From the NCBI GenBank assembly GCA_963812245.1, contig CAWEUK010000003.1:124001-188000 (forward strand): DNA of 64,000 bases, in the 5' to 3' direction. The position numbers were made by a program, and so were the translations under genes. Shown here piece by piece: positions 35,923 through 44,624 of the stretch (position 1 is the stretch's first letter; every line of letters starts with the position of its first letter). Source of the DNA: Salsipaludibacter sp963812245 (GTDB taxonomy: Bacteria > Actinomycetota > Nitriliruptoria > Nitriliruptorales > Nitriliruptoraceae). The notes beneath the pieces were generated by a model. The model did no database searches and had not been told where the DNA came from. It was given only the letters and a program-made list of their open reading frames with translations.

Positions 35923-37463
35923 GACAGCCACGTGATCCCGGGCTGGGCGCCGTCGTGCGCGATTGCCAGCCCGTCATCGGTGGGTGTGACCAGGAACTCG
36001 CCGGCGTCCGGGGGCAGTTGCACCTCCCACACCGAGGTGAGGTCCGGCCATCGTCGCAGGCGCAGGACATCGTCCTCGCTGACGATGATCCCCGCAGCCG
36101 TGACCAGTCCGAAGTGTGGCAACGGAGCGAGCAGTTCGGGCTCGATGACCACGCCGTCCACCCGGGCGACGACCGTCCCGTCGAGTTGCACCAGGGCCAG
36201 CGCCGCCGGACAGGCAGTGCTGGCAGACGTCGGGCCGCTCGCACAGGCGAGCAGTGGTCGACCATCGACCAGGATGCTGGTGAGTCCGACCTGCCGCGCG
36301 AGTCCGGCGACGACCTCGCTGTCCAGCGGCGTCACCTGTCCGGTGGCCGACACGACACTGGTCGTGTACTCCTCCAGACGCCCGACCGCGTTGTCCGATG
36401 CCCGGTATGCGCCCGCCAACACCATGTCGTCGCCGACGGGGGCGAAGTCGACATCGACGTCGGTGGCAGGAATCGGATCCGTTCCCGGCAGCGTCGCAGT
36501 CCACACCTGGATGCCGTCGATCGTGGTGGCGGTCACGCTGGTCCCGACCGACGCGATCACGATGTCACCGCGCTGACTCGTGCGCACGACCGGTGCCGTG
36601 TCGGAGACCACGGTCGTGCGCACTGTGCCGTCGTCGGTCAGCACTTCCCAGGCGCCATCCTGGTCGGGGTGCTCGCGCAGCCAGCCGCCGGGAATCGCAA
36701 TGAGGTGGGAGTCGTCGGACAGGACCACCCGGCCGCTGGCCAGGTCGATGACCTCGGTGCGCGGTCGGGCCGCGTCCACGTAGTGCACGACTGCGCGGTC
36801 CCGCTCCGTCAGCACCTGGACCCGGCTGGCCCGCTGGATGGGGTGACGCCAGGCCGTGGAACCGTCAACGGCGTCCAGGGCCACGATTCCGGAGCTGTCC
36901 ATGGCGCCCCCAGCCTCGGGTGCCAGGGCCACGACCGGGGTGTCGCCGGTCGTTCGCACGACCACGATCGGGGCCTGGCGTGAGGTGGCAGGCGCCTCGT
37001 CGGACAGGTCTCGGATCCACGAGGGTGCGCCATCCGCCCTGGCCAGTGCCTGCACGGTCGATGTCGCAACGTCGCTGCCATCGGCGGTGGCCACCTGGGC
37101 AATGACGAGGTCCTCGGTCACCCCGATCCCGAGCAGGGTGGCGTCGGCGTCCAGGGCATGGAACCAGCGGCGCAGGACCTGGTGTTCGGGTGCGTCGGGT
37201 GCCACGACACCATCGCGCAGGAAGAGCGTCGAGACGGTGACCGCACCAGGCGGTGACGCGGCCGTCGCCCACCCAAGGACGGTCGCGACCACCACTGCCA
37301 CCACGACCAGCGCGGCCACCCATGACCAGCGGATGGAGGTGTCCCCGTGGGGTGACCGGGAGGGGTCGGGTGCGCCGTGTTCCGCCTGCGGTACCTGCGA
37401 TGTCGCAGGGTCCTGGACCACGCCGACGTCGATCGTCACGGCATCGGCCCGACGCTCGCGCAT
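35919..37463 (-). CDS. Membrane-anchored PQQ-like beta-propeller protein, copy 2
   Basis: 514 residues without frameshift. N-terminal cytoplasmic part of about 45 residues, one helix at about residues 47-68 (WVAALVVVAVVVATVLGWA), then an outward-facing propeller. Blade elements include VQALARADGAPSWIRDL, ALDAVDGSTAWRHPI, ATTIDGIQVWTATLP and LRRWPDLTSVWEVQLP. Like copy 1 it has VAPDAPEHQVLRRW after the anchor and ends GITWLS. The start at 37463 is chosen because GGAGG and GGAG lie just upstream. Two such genes in tandem next to a divergent transporter might form a cell-surface complex; function unknown. Confidence 0.65.
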   Translation of the reverse strand: MRERRADAVTIDVGVVQDPATSQVPQAEHGAPDPSRSPHGDTSIRWSWVAALVVVAVVVATVLGWATAASPPGAVTVSTLFLRDGVVAPDAPEHQVLRRWFHALDADATLLGIGVTEDLVIAQVATADGSDVATSTVQALARADGAPSWIRDLSDEAPATSRQAPIVVVRTTGDTPVVALAPEAGGAMDSSGIVALDAVDGSTAWRHPIQRASRVQVLTERDRAVVHYVDAARPRTEVIDLASGRVVLSDDSHLIAIPGGWLREHPDQDGAWEVLTDDGTVRTTVVSDTAPVVRTSQRGDIVIASVGTSVTATTIDGIQVWTATLPGTDPIPATDVDVDFAPVGDDMVLAGAYRASDNAVGRLEEYTTSVVSATGQVTPLDSEVVAGLARQVGLTSILVDGRPLLACASGPTSASTACPAALALVQLDGTVVARVDGVVIEPELLAPLPHFGLVTAAGIIVSEDDVLRLRRWPDLTSVWEVQLPPDAGEFLVTPTDDGLAIAHDGAQPGITWLS

Positions 37464-37904
37464 GTCCTCCACCTCCGTCGCAGCCAGCGTATGCAGCACC
37501 CGCAGTCCGAAGGTTCGCAGGTCTCGTCGTGCGTGGCAGTGTGTCACGGCATGCTGCTGCTTCGTGCGCCGTGCGCACCCTCGACGACGGCCGTGCCCCC
37601 CGTCGTTCCCGCCAGCGCGGCCCCCGATCGGGCCACACCGGCAACAGGACCCACGACACCCCCAACGTCAACGCAGGCGTGCTCGGTCCAGCCATTGCGA
37701 CGGGGGACCGCCACGCCCCGTGCCCAGCCCGCGGGATGCGGTCCCGTGGAGCCCACTACGATCGCGATCGTTGGCACCAGGATGCACCCAGCCCCACGCC
37801 CGGCCCAGACCCAGTCCGGCTCGGCTCGGCACCCCGGTGTCCTCCCGCTCCGCGAAGCGCCGATGCTCGCTGTCGGCGCCTGACAACCCAACCAAGGATG
37901 CACC
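37464..37904. promoter_or_regulatory. Divergent intergenic region with a 14-bp perfect palindrome
   Basis: 441 bases between the propeller operon and phnD, without a credible gene. At 37758-37771 is ACGATCGCGATCGT, a perfect palindrome overlapping a TACGAT that could be a -10 box (37757-37762) for phnD. The palindrome lies about 134 bases before the phnD start. It looks like an operator for a dimeric repressor. The rest is C-rich and shows no hairpin or riboswitch that I can recognise. Confidence 0.4.
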
Positions 37905-38990
37905 ATGAAGCGACGCGCACTCACCGCGCTGGCACTGTCCGGCGCCCTCGTCCTGGCTGCCTGTGGCGGCGACGACGACGCCACCGACGACGCTGCTTCC
38001 GAGACCGAGATGGCCTCCGAGACCGAGATGGCCTCCGAGACCCACACGGCTTCGGAGGCGGGCTCGGACGCCCAGGCGGCGTCGGAGTTGCCGGACCCCT
38101 TGATCCTGACCCTGACGCCGTCGCAGGAGACGGGTGGCCTGATCGAGACCGCGCAGCCGCTGGCCGACCTGCTCTCCGAGGAACTCGGCGTGACCGTCGA
38201 GGCGCAGGTCCCCACCGACTACGCCGGTGTCATCGCTGCGCTGGAGTCCGGCCAGGCCGACGTCGCCGGCGGGCTCGGCCCGCTGCAGATGGTCCAGGCC
38301 GAGGAGGTCGGGTCGACCCTGATCCTGCAGTCGGAGCGCTTCGGCTCCTTCAGCTACGTCACCCAGTGGTTCACCAACGACCCTGACCGCTTCTGCGACG
38401 ACGAGCCGGTTGCCGTCGACCAGGACGAGGGCGAGCCCTTCCTGTACTGCAACGGTGTCGACCAGGCCTCGGACGCCTCCGAAGGACCCATTGGCGAGGA
38501 CAAGCTCGCCGACCTGTCGGGCGAGACGATCTCGTTCGTCGAGCAGGGTTCGACCTCCGGCTATGCCGTGCCGGCACTCCAGCTGCTCAACGCCGGTGTC
38601 GACCCGATCGACGACGTCGACGGGATCTTCGCAGGCTCGCACGACAACTCGGTGCAGGCCGTCTACGACGGTGATGCCATCGTCGGGGTGTCCTTCAACG
38701 ATGCGCGCGGCCAGTTGGTCGAGCAGACGCCCGACGTCGGCCAGCAGGTCGTCGTGTTCGGCTGGTCTGGCCCGATTCCCAACGATGGCTTCGCCGTTGC
38801 CGGTGACATCGACGAGGCCGGCACCCAGGCGATCGCCGAGGCGCTCCAGACCGTGATCGCGACCGAGGAGGGCGCCACGGTGATGAACGAGCTGTACGAG
38901 ATCGACGGTCTTGCCCCGGTCAACGACACTGAGTTCGACTCGATTCGTGACCTGCAGGCCGAACTGGCCGACCGGCTCGGACTGAACTGA
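37905..38990 (+). CDS. phnD: Phosphonate-type ABC transporter substrate-binding lipoprotein
   Basis: 361-residue periplasmic-binding lipoprotein. Signal peptide and lipobox ALALSGALVLAACGG. A linker with 6-residue repeats (SETEMA) follows. The PhnD/SsuA-like domain begins LILTLTPSQETGGLIETAQP with the usual LADLLSEELGVTVEAQVPTD and YAGVIAALESGQADVAGGLG. FVEQGSTSGYAVPALQLL is the family's S-T-S-G phosphate/phosphonate-binding loop. AAGGA precedes the ATG. Ligand could be phosphonate, phosphite or a phosphate ester; no C-P lyase genes are nearby. Confidence 0.86.
   Translation: MKRRALTALALSGALVLAACGGDDDATDDAASETEMASETEMASETHTASEAGSDAQAASELPDPLILTLTPSQETGGLIETAQPLADLLSEELGVTVEAQVPTDYAGVIAALESGQADVAGGLGPLQMVQAEEVGSTLILQSERFGSFSYVTQWFTNDPDRFCDDEPVAVDQDEGEPFLYCNGVDQASDASEGPIGEDKLADLSGETISFVEQGSTSGYAVPALQLLNAGVDPIDDVDGIFAGSHDNSVQAVYDGDAIVGVSFNDARGQLVEQTPDVGQQVVVFGWSGPIPNDGFAVAGDIDEAGTQAIAEALQTVIATEEGATVMNELYEIDGLAPVNDTEFDSIRDLQAELADRLGLN
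38001..38036. repeat. 18-bp tandem repeat in phnD linker
   Basis: GAGACCGAGATGGCCTCC occurs twice (38001-38018 and 38019-38036), followed by a degenerate third copy to 38054. Encodes ETEMAS repeats just after the lipidated Cys. Confidence 0.85.
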
Positions 38991-39009
38991 TCCACTGACG
39001 CACCCCGAT

Positions 39010-39040
39010 GAGGCCACCCTGGCAGCGCTAGGGTGGCCTC
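39010..39040 (+). terminator. Hairpin between phnD and phnC
   Basis: Perfect 11-bp stem GAGGCCACCCT / AGGGTGGCCTC with a nine-base loop, 20 bases after phnD. No T-tract. It could end part of the transcripts so that the binding protein is made in excess over the permease. Confidence 0.6.
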
Positions 39041-39164
39041 GTCATCGGGCCACCGCCGGGCCGTCGACGTGCTGCTGACGTCCCCCGGCTGCAACGATCC
39101 GCACCTGGGGGATCACGATGGCGCGCACCGTTGGACATCCGTCGGCCGGACCGTGGGAGCAGCA

Positions 39165-40046
39165 ATGATCCAGTTTTCTGACGCGTCCGTCACGTATCCG
39201 GGCGGGGTCTCGGCCATGCGGGGCCTGGACCTCACGATCAACCAGGGTGAGTTCGTCGTGATCGTCGGGCTGTCGGGCGCCGGCAAGTCCACGCTGGTGC
39301 GAGCCGTCAACGGCCTGGTCCCCCTGACGGGGGGGTCACTGCAGGTCGAGACCGCGGATGGCCAGGGCGGTCGTCGCACCCACCAGGTCGTCGGCCTGTC
39401 GGGTCGCGACCTGCGCGACCTGCGCGCCGAGGTGGGGATGATCTTCCAGGGCTTCAATCTGGTCAAGCGCACCTCGGTGCTCAACAACGTGCTCATGGGG
39501 CGACTGCACCGAGTGGCCACGTGGCGCACCCTGCTCGGGATGTACCCCAAGGCCGATGTCGAGATCGCCATGCAGGCGCTCGAGCGGGTCGAGATCGTCG
39601 ACAAGGCCTACGTGCGGGCCGCCAACCTGTCGGGCGGCCAGCAGCAGCGCGTCGGCATCGCGCGGGCACTGGCACAGGAACCCTCGATCATCCTGGCCGA
39701 CGAACCCGTGGCGTCGCTGGACCCTCCCACCTCGCACGCGGTGATGCGGTACCTGCAGCAGATCAACCGGGAGTTGGGGATCACCACGATCGTCAACCTG
39801 CACTTCCTGGACCTGGCGACGGCCTACGCAGACCGCATCGTCGGTCTGCGAGACGGGGAACTCGTGTTCGACGGGCCCGGCTCCGAGGCCGACGAGCATG
39901 TCTTCCGCGACATCTACGGTCGCAGCCTCACGGCCGAGGACGTCCTGGGTGCCGACGATGCCCCCACCCCCGTGCGCGTCGACGCGGCGACGTCGACGGG
40001 CGGGCCAGGCCATGACGGCGAGGTCGATCCGCAGGCGCCGGCATGA
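39165..40046 (+). CDS. phnC: Phosphonate-type ABC transporter ATP-binding protein
   Basis: 293-residue ATPase. Walker A is VGLSGAGKSTLVRAV, the Q-loop is in MIFQGFNLVKRTSVLNNVL, the ABC signature NLSGGQQQRVGIARALAQ, and Walker B PSIILADEPVASLDPPTS. PhnC-specific features include LMGRLHRVATWRTLLGMYPK. A short tail of about 30 residues is disordered. ATG 39165 has GGGAG six bases upstream; it overlaps phnE by ATGA. Confidence 0.9.
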   Translation: MIQFSDASVTYPGGVSAMRGLDLTINQGEFVVIVGLSGAGKSTLVRAVNGLVPLTGGSLQVETADGQGGRRTHQVVGLSGRDLRDLRAEVGMIFQGFNLVKRTSVLNNVLMGRLHRVATWRTLLGMYPKADVEIAMQALERVEIVDKAYVRAANLSGGQQQRVGIARALAQEPSIILADEPVASLDPPTSHAVMRYLQQINRELGITTIVNLHFLDLATAYADRIVGLRDGELVFDGPGSEADEHVFRDIYGRSLTAEDVLGADDAPTPVRVDAATSTGGPGHDGEVDPQAPA

Positions 40047-40879
40047 CCGACGTGACCACGTCCGGCTCGTCGAGCCCGGACCACGCGCGGCCTCCGGTCG
40101 TGCGGCCGAGCAAGCCGCCACCATCCGGCTTCGCCATCGCCATGGCCGTCGGCGTGGTCGTGTTCACGGTGGTGACGATCTTCGTCACGGACTTCTCACT
40201 GGCCGGGATCATCGAGGACCTGTCACGGCCCAACTCGTCGTTCCAGGGACTGATCCACCTCGACTGGTCGCAGGTCACCAATCCACGCGCCCTGTCGGCC
40301 TTCATCGAGACCGTCCAGATGGCGGTCGTCGGCACGATCGTCGGTGGCTTCGCGGCGCTGCCGCTGGCGCTGTGGGCGAGCCGGGTGGGCGCGCCGAGCA
40401 CCGCCGTCATGTGGATCACCAAGACGTTCAACAACATCGTGCGAGCCATCCCGGACGTGCTGTGGGCGCTGCTGTTCGTGGCGATGGTGGGCATCGGTGT
40501 GCTGCCGGGCATCCTCGCACTGATCTTCTTCTCGATCGCGGTGACGTCGAAACTGACCAGTGACGTGCTCGACGGCATCGACATGGGACCGGTGGAGGCG
40601 GCTCGCGCCGTGGGGTCTCGCCACACGCAGGTGCTGCGCACCGCCATCGTCCCGCAGATCCTGCCGTCCTACGTGTCCTTCCTGCTCTACAACTTCGAAC
40701 TCAACCTGCGCGCCTCGGCCGTGCTCGGACTGGTCGGTGCCGGCGGCATCGGCCAGTTGATCGACTTCTACCGGGGCGCTCGTGCCTGGCCGCAGGTGTG
40801 GGGCATCATCGTGTTGTTCCTGATCGTGACGATCATCGTCGAGCAGTTGTCGGTCGTGCTGCGTCGGAGGTTGGTGTGA
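40043..40879 (+). CDS. phnE: Phosphonate-type ABC transporter permease 1
   Basis: 278-residue inner-membrane permease with about six helices. The coupling EAA loop reads DMGPVEAARAVGSRHTQVLR and SAVLGLVGAGGIGQLIDFYR is the usual PhnE segment. It overlaps phnC by ATGA and phnE2 by GTGA, so the permeases and ATPase are one translation-coupled unit. Confidence 0.9.
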   Translation: MTDVTTSGSSSPDHARPPVVRPSKPPPSGFAIAMAVGVVVFTVVTIFVTDFSLAGIIEDLSRPNSSFQGLIHLDWSQVTNPRALSAFIETVQMAVVGTIVGGFAALPLALWASRVGAPSTAVMWITKTFNNIVRAIPDVLWALLFVAMVGIGVLPGILALIFFSIAVTSKLTSDVLDGIDMGPVEAARAVGSRHTQVLRTAIVPQILPSYVSFLLYNFELNLRASAVLGLVGAGGIGQLIDFYRGARAWPQVWGIIVLFLIVTIIVEQLSVVLRRRLV

Positions 40880-41859
40880 GCGCTCCCAACCGTCCACCGA
40901 CCCGCCCCGACCCCGCCGCGCCCGACGGGGATGCCACCCAGCCAGACCAGGGGCCCGACAGTGACGACGCCGCGGCGCGCGTCGAGGCCATGCTCCGCCC
41001 GGAGAAGCCACTCGAGGTGTTCCGCTGGGTGGTCACGGCGGTCATCCTGGGGCTGCTGGCCTGGGGGCTGTCGGCGGACATCCGCTGGAACCGGTTGGTC
41101 GGAGCGATCCCCGAGTTCCTCAACATCATGTGGCTGATGTTCAAGGATCCGGACTGGTCGGCGCTGCCGGGTCTGCTGAGCGCGATGTGGGAGTCCATCG
41201 CCATCGCCTGGCTGGGCACGGTGCTGGCCACGGTCGTTGCGATCCCGATGTCGTTCCTGGCGGCGGAGAACCTCGTTCCCAAGCCCGTCTCGGTGATCAC
41301 CCGCCAGGTCTTCAACATCCTGCGAGCGATCCCCGAACTCATCCTGGCCGTGGCGTTCATCCCCGTGTTCGGTCTCAACGCCCGGACCGGGGTGATGGCC
41401 ATCGCGGTGGGTTCGGTCGGCACCCTGGGCAAGCTGTGCTACGAGATCATCGAAGGCCTGGACGACGGCCCCATCGAGGCCGCCGATGCGGTGGGGTCCA
41501 CGGGTGTGCAGCGTCTGCGATGGGGCGTCCTGCCCCAGGTGGTGCCCGAACTGGCGTCGTTCGCGATGTATCGCTTCGAGGTCAACATCCGCGCGTCGGC
41601 GGTGCTGGGGGTCGTGGGTGCCGGTGGCATCGGCACGCTGCTGTCCCAGTACATCTCGTTCAAGGTGTGGGATCGTGCCGGCCTCGCACTGGTCGTGGTG
41701 ATCCTGGCGACGATCGCGGTCGACGCGGTGTCGGGTCGGATCCGCCGGCGAATCGTGGCCGGACCGGGCGGCTCGATCCACATGACCACCATCGACCCCC
41801 AGGCGATGGATGCCGCCAAGGTGCTGGCCCCCGACGAGCAACCGGGAGCGCCTGCCTGA
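40876..41859 (+). CDS. phnE: Phosphonate-type ABC transporter permease 2
   Basis: 327-residue permease related to the first, with a longer cytoplasmic N-terminus of about 50 residues. EAA loop DGPIEAADAVGSTGVQRLRW; SAVLGVVGAGGIGTLLSQYI follows. Start is GTG 40876 inside the previous stop. Two permease genes in tandem is the usual layout for many actinobacterial phn importers and probably gives a heterodimer. Confidence 0.9.
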   Translation: MSAPNRPPTRPDPAAPDGDATQPDQGPDSDDAAARVEAMLRPEKPLEVFRWVVTAVILGLLAWGLSADIRWNRLVGAIPEFLNIMWLMFKDPDWSALPGLLSAMWESIAIAWLGTVLATVVAIPMSFLAAENLVPKPVSVITRQVFNILRAIPELILAVAFIPVFGLNARTGVMAIAVGSVGTLGKLCYEIIEGLDDGPIEAADAVGSTGVQRLRWGVLPQVVPELASFAMYRFEVNIRASAVLGVVGAGGIGTLLSQYISFKVWDRAGLALVVVILATIAVDAVSGRIRRRIVAGPGGSIHMTTIDPQAMDAAKVLAPDEQPGAPA

Positions 41860-41926
41860 TCGGGTGCCCTGCCGTGTGTCGGTGGGGCAGCCGTGACCGG
41901 ATCCACAGACCGCAAGGAGTGCGCGC

Positions 41927-43015
41927 GTGACCTTCCAGAAACCGCTCCAGACCGGGACGGCGACGCGCCTGCCCGAACCGGCAGTCCCGGCCTCGCCGAC
42001 CGGGCGCATGATCGCACGGGATCGGGCGGCCCGGGTGGCCTGGGAACACGAGTGGTTGTCGCCCGCCGCGACCCTGTCGGATGCCTCCCGCGGTCGTGAG
42101 CACCCCGAGGACCACCACGGCTGGCGGACACCCTTCGAGCGCGACCGTGACCGGATCCTGCACTCCAAGGCCTTCCGTCGTCTCAAGCACAAGACCCAGG
42201 TCTTCCTCAATCCCGAGGGTGACCACTTCGTCACGCGGATGACCCACACCCTCCAGGTTGCCCAGGTGGGGCGTGCGATCGCGGTCGGGCTCGGCCTCAA
42301 CGAGGCCCTGGCCGAGGCGATCTGCCTGGGCCACGACCTGGGCCACTCACCGTTCGGCCACACCGGGGAGGAGGCCCTGTCGCCCTACATGGTCACGCTG
42401 GGGGCACCGCTGGGCGAGTGGCAGCACGCGGTGCAGTCCCTGCGCATCGTCGACAAGCTCGAACCGATGAACCTCACCTTCGAGGTCCGTGACGGCATCC
42501 GCGGCTCGTCCTGGCGCAACGACCCGCCGCCCGACACGGCCGAGGGCATGGTCTGCCGGTTCGCCGACCGGATCGCCTACCTGTCCCACGATGCCGAGGA
42601 CGCGATGCGCGCCGGTGTGCTCACGACCGACATGGTGCCCGACCACGTGCTGGCGACCTTCGGCGATCCGCCGAACTGGATCGAGGCCATGACCACCGAC
42701 GTGATCGTCGCCTCGGCCGAGGCCGGCCAGGTGACCATGCACGATCGCCAACTGCAGACCTTCCACGACCTGCGCGCCTTCATGTTCTCCGACGTCTACC
42801 TGCGAGACGAGTCGCAGGAACACAACGTCAAGGCGATTCGGCTGATCCGCTCGCTGGTCGACCACTTCAGCGAGCACCCCGACGAGATCCCGCCGGGCTA
42901 CGCCAGCGGCTCGGACCATGCCCTCCAGCAGGCGGTCGACTACGTCGCGGGCATGTCCGACAGCTATGCCCTCAACGTCCACGATCGCCTGTTCCGGCCA
43001 CGGGGGTTGTACTGA
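41927..43015 (+). CDS. dgt: Deoxyguanosinetriphosphate triphosphohydrolase-like protein
   Basis: 362-residue HD-domain dNTPase that splits dNTPs to deoxynucleoside and triphosphate. The HD metal residues are in VTRMTHTLQVAQVGRAIA (H) and LGHDLGHSPFGHTGEEAL (HD), with a final Asp in ADRIAYLSHDAEDAMRAG. RTPFERDRDRILHSKAFRRL is the typical N-terminus. GTG 41927 is preceded by AAGGAG. The stop overlaps the next ATG (TGATG). Confidence 0.9.
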   Translation: MTFQKPLQTGTATRLPEPAVPASPTGRMIARDRAARVAWEHEWLSPAATLSDASRGREHPEDHHGWRTPFERDRDRILHSKAFRRLKHKTQVFLNPEGDHFVTRMTHTLQVAQVGRAIAVGLGLNEALAEAICLGHDLGHSPFGHTGEEALSPYMVTLGAPLGEWQHAVQSLRIVDKLEPMNLTFEVRDGIRGSSWRNDPPPDTAEGMVCRFADRIAYLSHDAEDAMRAGVLTTDMVPDHVLATFGDPPNWIEAMTTDVIVASAEAGQVTMHDRQLQTFHDLRAFMFSDVYLRDESQEHNVKAIRLIRSLVDHFSEHPDEIPPGYASGSDHALQQAVDYVAGMSDSYALNVHDRLFRPRGLY

Positions 43016-43533
43016 TGACGGGCAACGACGTGCCGAATGGTCCCCCCACCCCCGATCCGGTGCTCGCCGCCGCCACCGCCACCGGGGAGGCCTTCACGGT
43101 GGTGGCGTGTGATCCCGCCCTTGCCGACACCGCCCAGTTCTGTGCCGCCTACGACTACGCCCTGGAGCAGTCGGCCAACGCCATCGTCGTGGTCGGCAAG
43201 TCGGACCCACGCGTCTACGCGGCCTGCCTGGTGCTGGCGACCACCCGCCTGGACGTGAACCGGGTGGTCCGCAAGCGGCTGGGCACCAAGAAGGCATCGT
43301 TCGCGTCGGCCGACGAGACCCGCAGACTCACCGGCATGGCCATCGGCGGGGTCACGCCCTACGGCCTGCCGGCCGACCTGCCGTTGTGGATCGACGAGCG
43401 CATCATGGCCGTGCCCGAGGTGATCGTCGGTGGTGGCTCACGCGATCGCAAACTGCTGGTCCCGCCGGCGTCGCTGGCCGCCCTGCCCAATGCCCGGGTC
43501 GTGCCCGACCTCGCCAGGTCACCCAGCGGTTGA
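43015..43533 (+). CDS. YbaK/EbsC-family aminoacyl-tRNA editing protein
   Basis: 172-residue YbaK-fold protein, related to free-standing editing domains that clear mischarged tRNAs (for example Cys- or Ala-tRNA-Pro). Conserved parts are SANAIVVVGKSDPRVYAACL, VVRKRLGTKKASFASADE with the Lys, TGMAIGGVTPYGLP and LWIDERIMAVPEVIVGGGSR. The position after dgt and the TGATG overlap suggest co-translation. The true tRNA target is not visible. Confidence 0.85.
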   Translation: MTGNDVPNGPPTPDPVLAAATATGEAFTVVACDPALADTAQFCAAYDYALEQSANAIVVVGKSDPRVYAACLVLATTRLDVNRVVRKRLGTKKASFASADETRRLTGMAIGGVTPYGLPADLPLWIDERIMAVPEVIVGGGSRDRKLLVPPASLAALPNARVVPDLARSPSG

Positions 43534-43608
43534 CACTGGCCGCACGCCCCGACCAGCCGCGACCATGCCACACCAGCCAGCCGTTTCGCGTGACTTTGGA
43601 GCGCACGC

Positions 43609-43614
43609 TACAAT
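43609..43614 (+). promoter_or_regulatory. Possible promoter for etfBA
   Basis: TACAAT, a good -10 box, with a weak TTTCGC -35 candidate at 43584 (19-base spacing). It lies 144 bases before the etfB ATG; the spacer has no gene. Confidence 0.4.
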
Positions 43615-43758
43615 TCTTGGCCGGACGCCTGCAGCGGTAGCGTGACGGCCGTCAGCGGGCGCCTGGTCGAACCATCCCGTGTGCAATCCGGGACGTCCGA
43701 CCGCGCACACCCGCCACTCGCATCCTCCACCCGTTCCCGCGTCAAAGGATCCTCGCAG

Positions 43759-44544
43759 ATGAAGGTCATCGTTCCGGTCAAGCGTGTCCCCGACACTGCT
43801 GGCGACAAGGTCATCGACGAGGCCAGCCTGACGCTGGATCGCGATGCCGGCGACGCCGTGCTGTGCCCCGTCAACGAGTTCGCCATCGAGGAGGCGGTCA
43901 AGCTCAAGGAGGCAACGGGTGCGGAGGTGACGGTCCTGCTGATCGGCCCCGAGGCGGCCCAGACCACGATTCGCAAGGCGCTGTCCTACGGGCTGGACGG
44001 GGCGATCCAGATCACCGACGACGCGATCGCCGGCTCGGATGCCCTGGGCACTGCTCGCATCCTGGCCGCGGCGCTGGCCGACGAGGAGTTCGACCTCGTC
44101 ATCTTCGGAAACCAGTCCACCGACGCCCGCACCTCGCTGGTACCGGCCGCGGTCGCGGAACTTCTCGACATGCCGTCGCTGACCTACGCCCGCTTCCTGG
44201 AGGTCGACGGTGACAGCGTCACCGTGCACCGCGAGCACGAGGAGGGCTGGGACGTCGTCGAGTCGACGCTGCCGGCCGTCGTGTCGGTCGTCGAGGCCAT
44301 CAACGAACCCCGCTACCCCAACTTCAAGGGGATCATGGCGGCCAAGAACAAGCCGCTGGCCGTCAAGTCCCTGGCCGACCTGGGTGTCGACGCCGCCGCT
44401 GTGGGTGCCGGTGACGCCGCCGCGACCATGTACGAGTTCAAGCCGCGTCCCCCCAAGGACGCCGGCACGATCGTCGAGGACGACGGCTCCGGCTCGGCCG
44501 CGTCCGACCTGGCCGACTGGATGGAGGAGCAGAAGTTCATCTGA
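43759..44544 (+). CDS. etfB: Electron transfer flavoprotein, beta subunit
   Basis: 261-residue EtfB/FixA. It forms, with EtfA, the FAD- and AMP-containing carrier between acyl-CoA and related dehydrogenases and the quinone pool. The start is MKVIVPVKRVPDTAGDKVID; VNEFAIEEAVKLKE and IFGNQSTDARTSLVPAAVAE (AMP-binding loop) follow, with the ETF signature EPRYPNFKGIMAAKNKPL near the end. AAAGGAT precedes the ATG. etfA is 80 bases downstream. Confidence 0.92.
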   Translation: MKVIVPVKRVPDTAGDKVIDEASLTLDRDAGDAVLCPVNEFAIEEAVKLKEATGAEVTVLLIGPEAAQTTIRKALSYGLDGAIQITDDAIAGSDALGTARILAAALADEEFDLVIFGNQSTDARTSLVPAAVAELLDMPSLTYARFLEVDGDSVTVHREHEEGWDVVESTLPAVVSVVEAINEPRYPNFKGIMAAKNKPLAVKSLADLGVDAAAVGAGDAAATMYEFKPRPPKDAGTIVEDDGSGSAASDLADWMEEQKFI

Positions 44545-44624
44545 GGTCGACCGCGCCGCACGTGTGGCGCGCGCCCACCTCCACGACCACTGCTCCCCAG
44601 ACGCACTGACGAAGGAACAACGCA

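Noticed and set aside
34174..36576. 800-residue plus-strand frame across both propeller genes
   Set aside because: Antisense shadow with His/Arg/Gln bias; it ends inside copy 2 and lacks any domain.
43640..43720. tRNA-like T-arm (GGTCGAACC) upstream of etfB
   Set aside because: No acceptor stem, anticodon arm or CCA could be folded around it.
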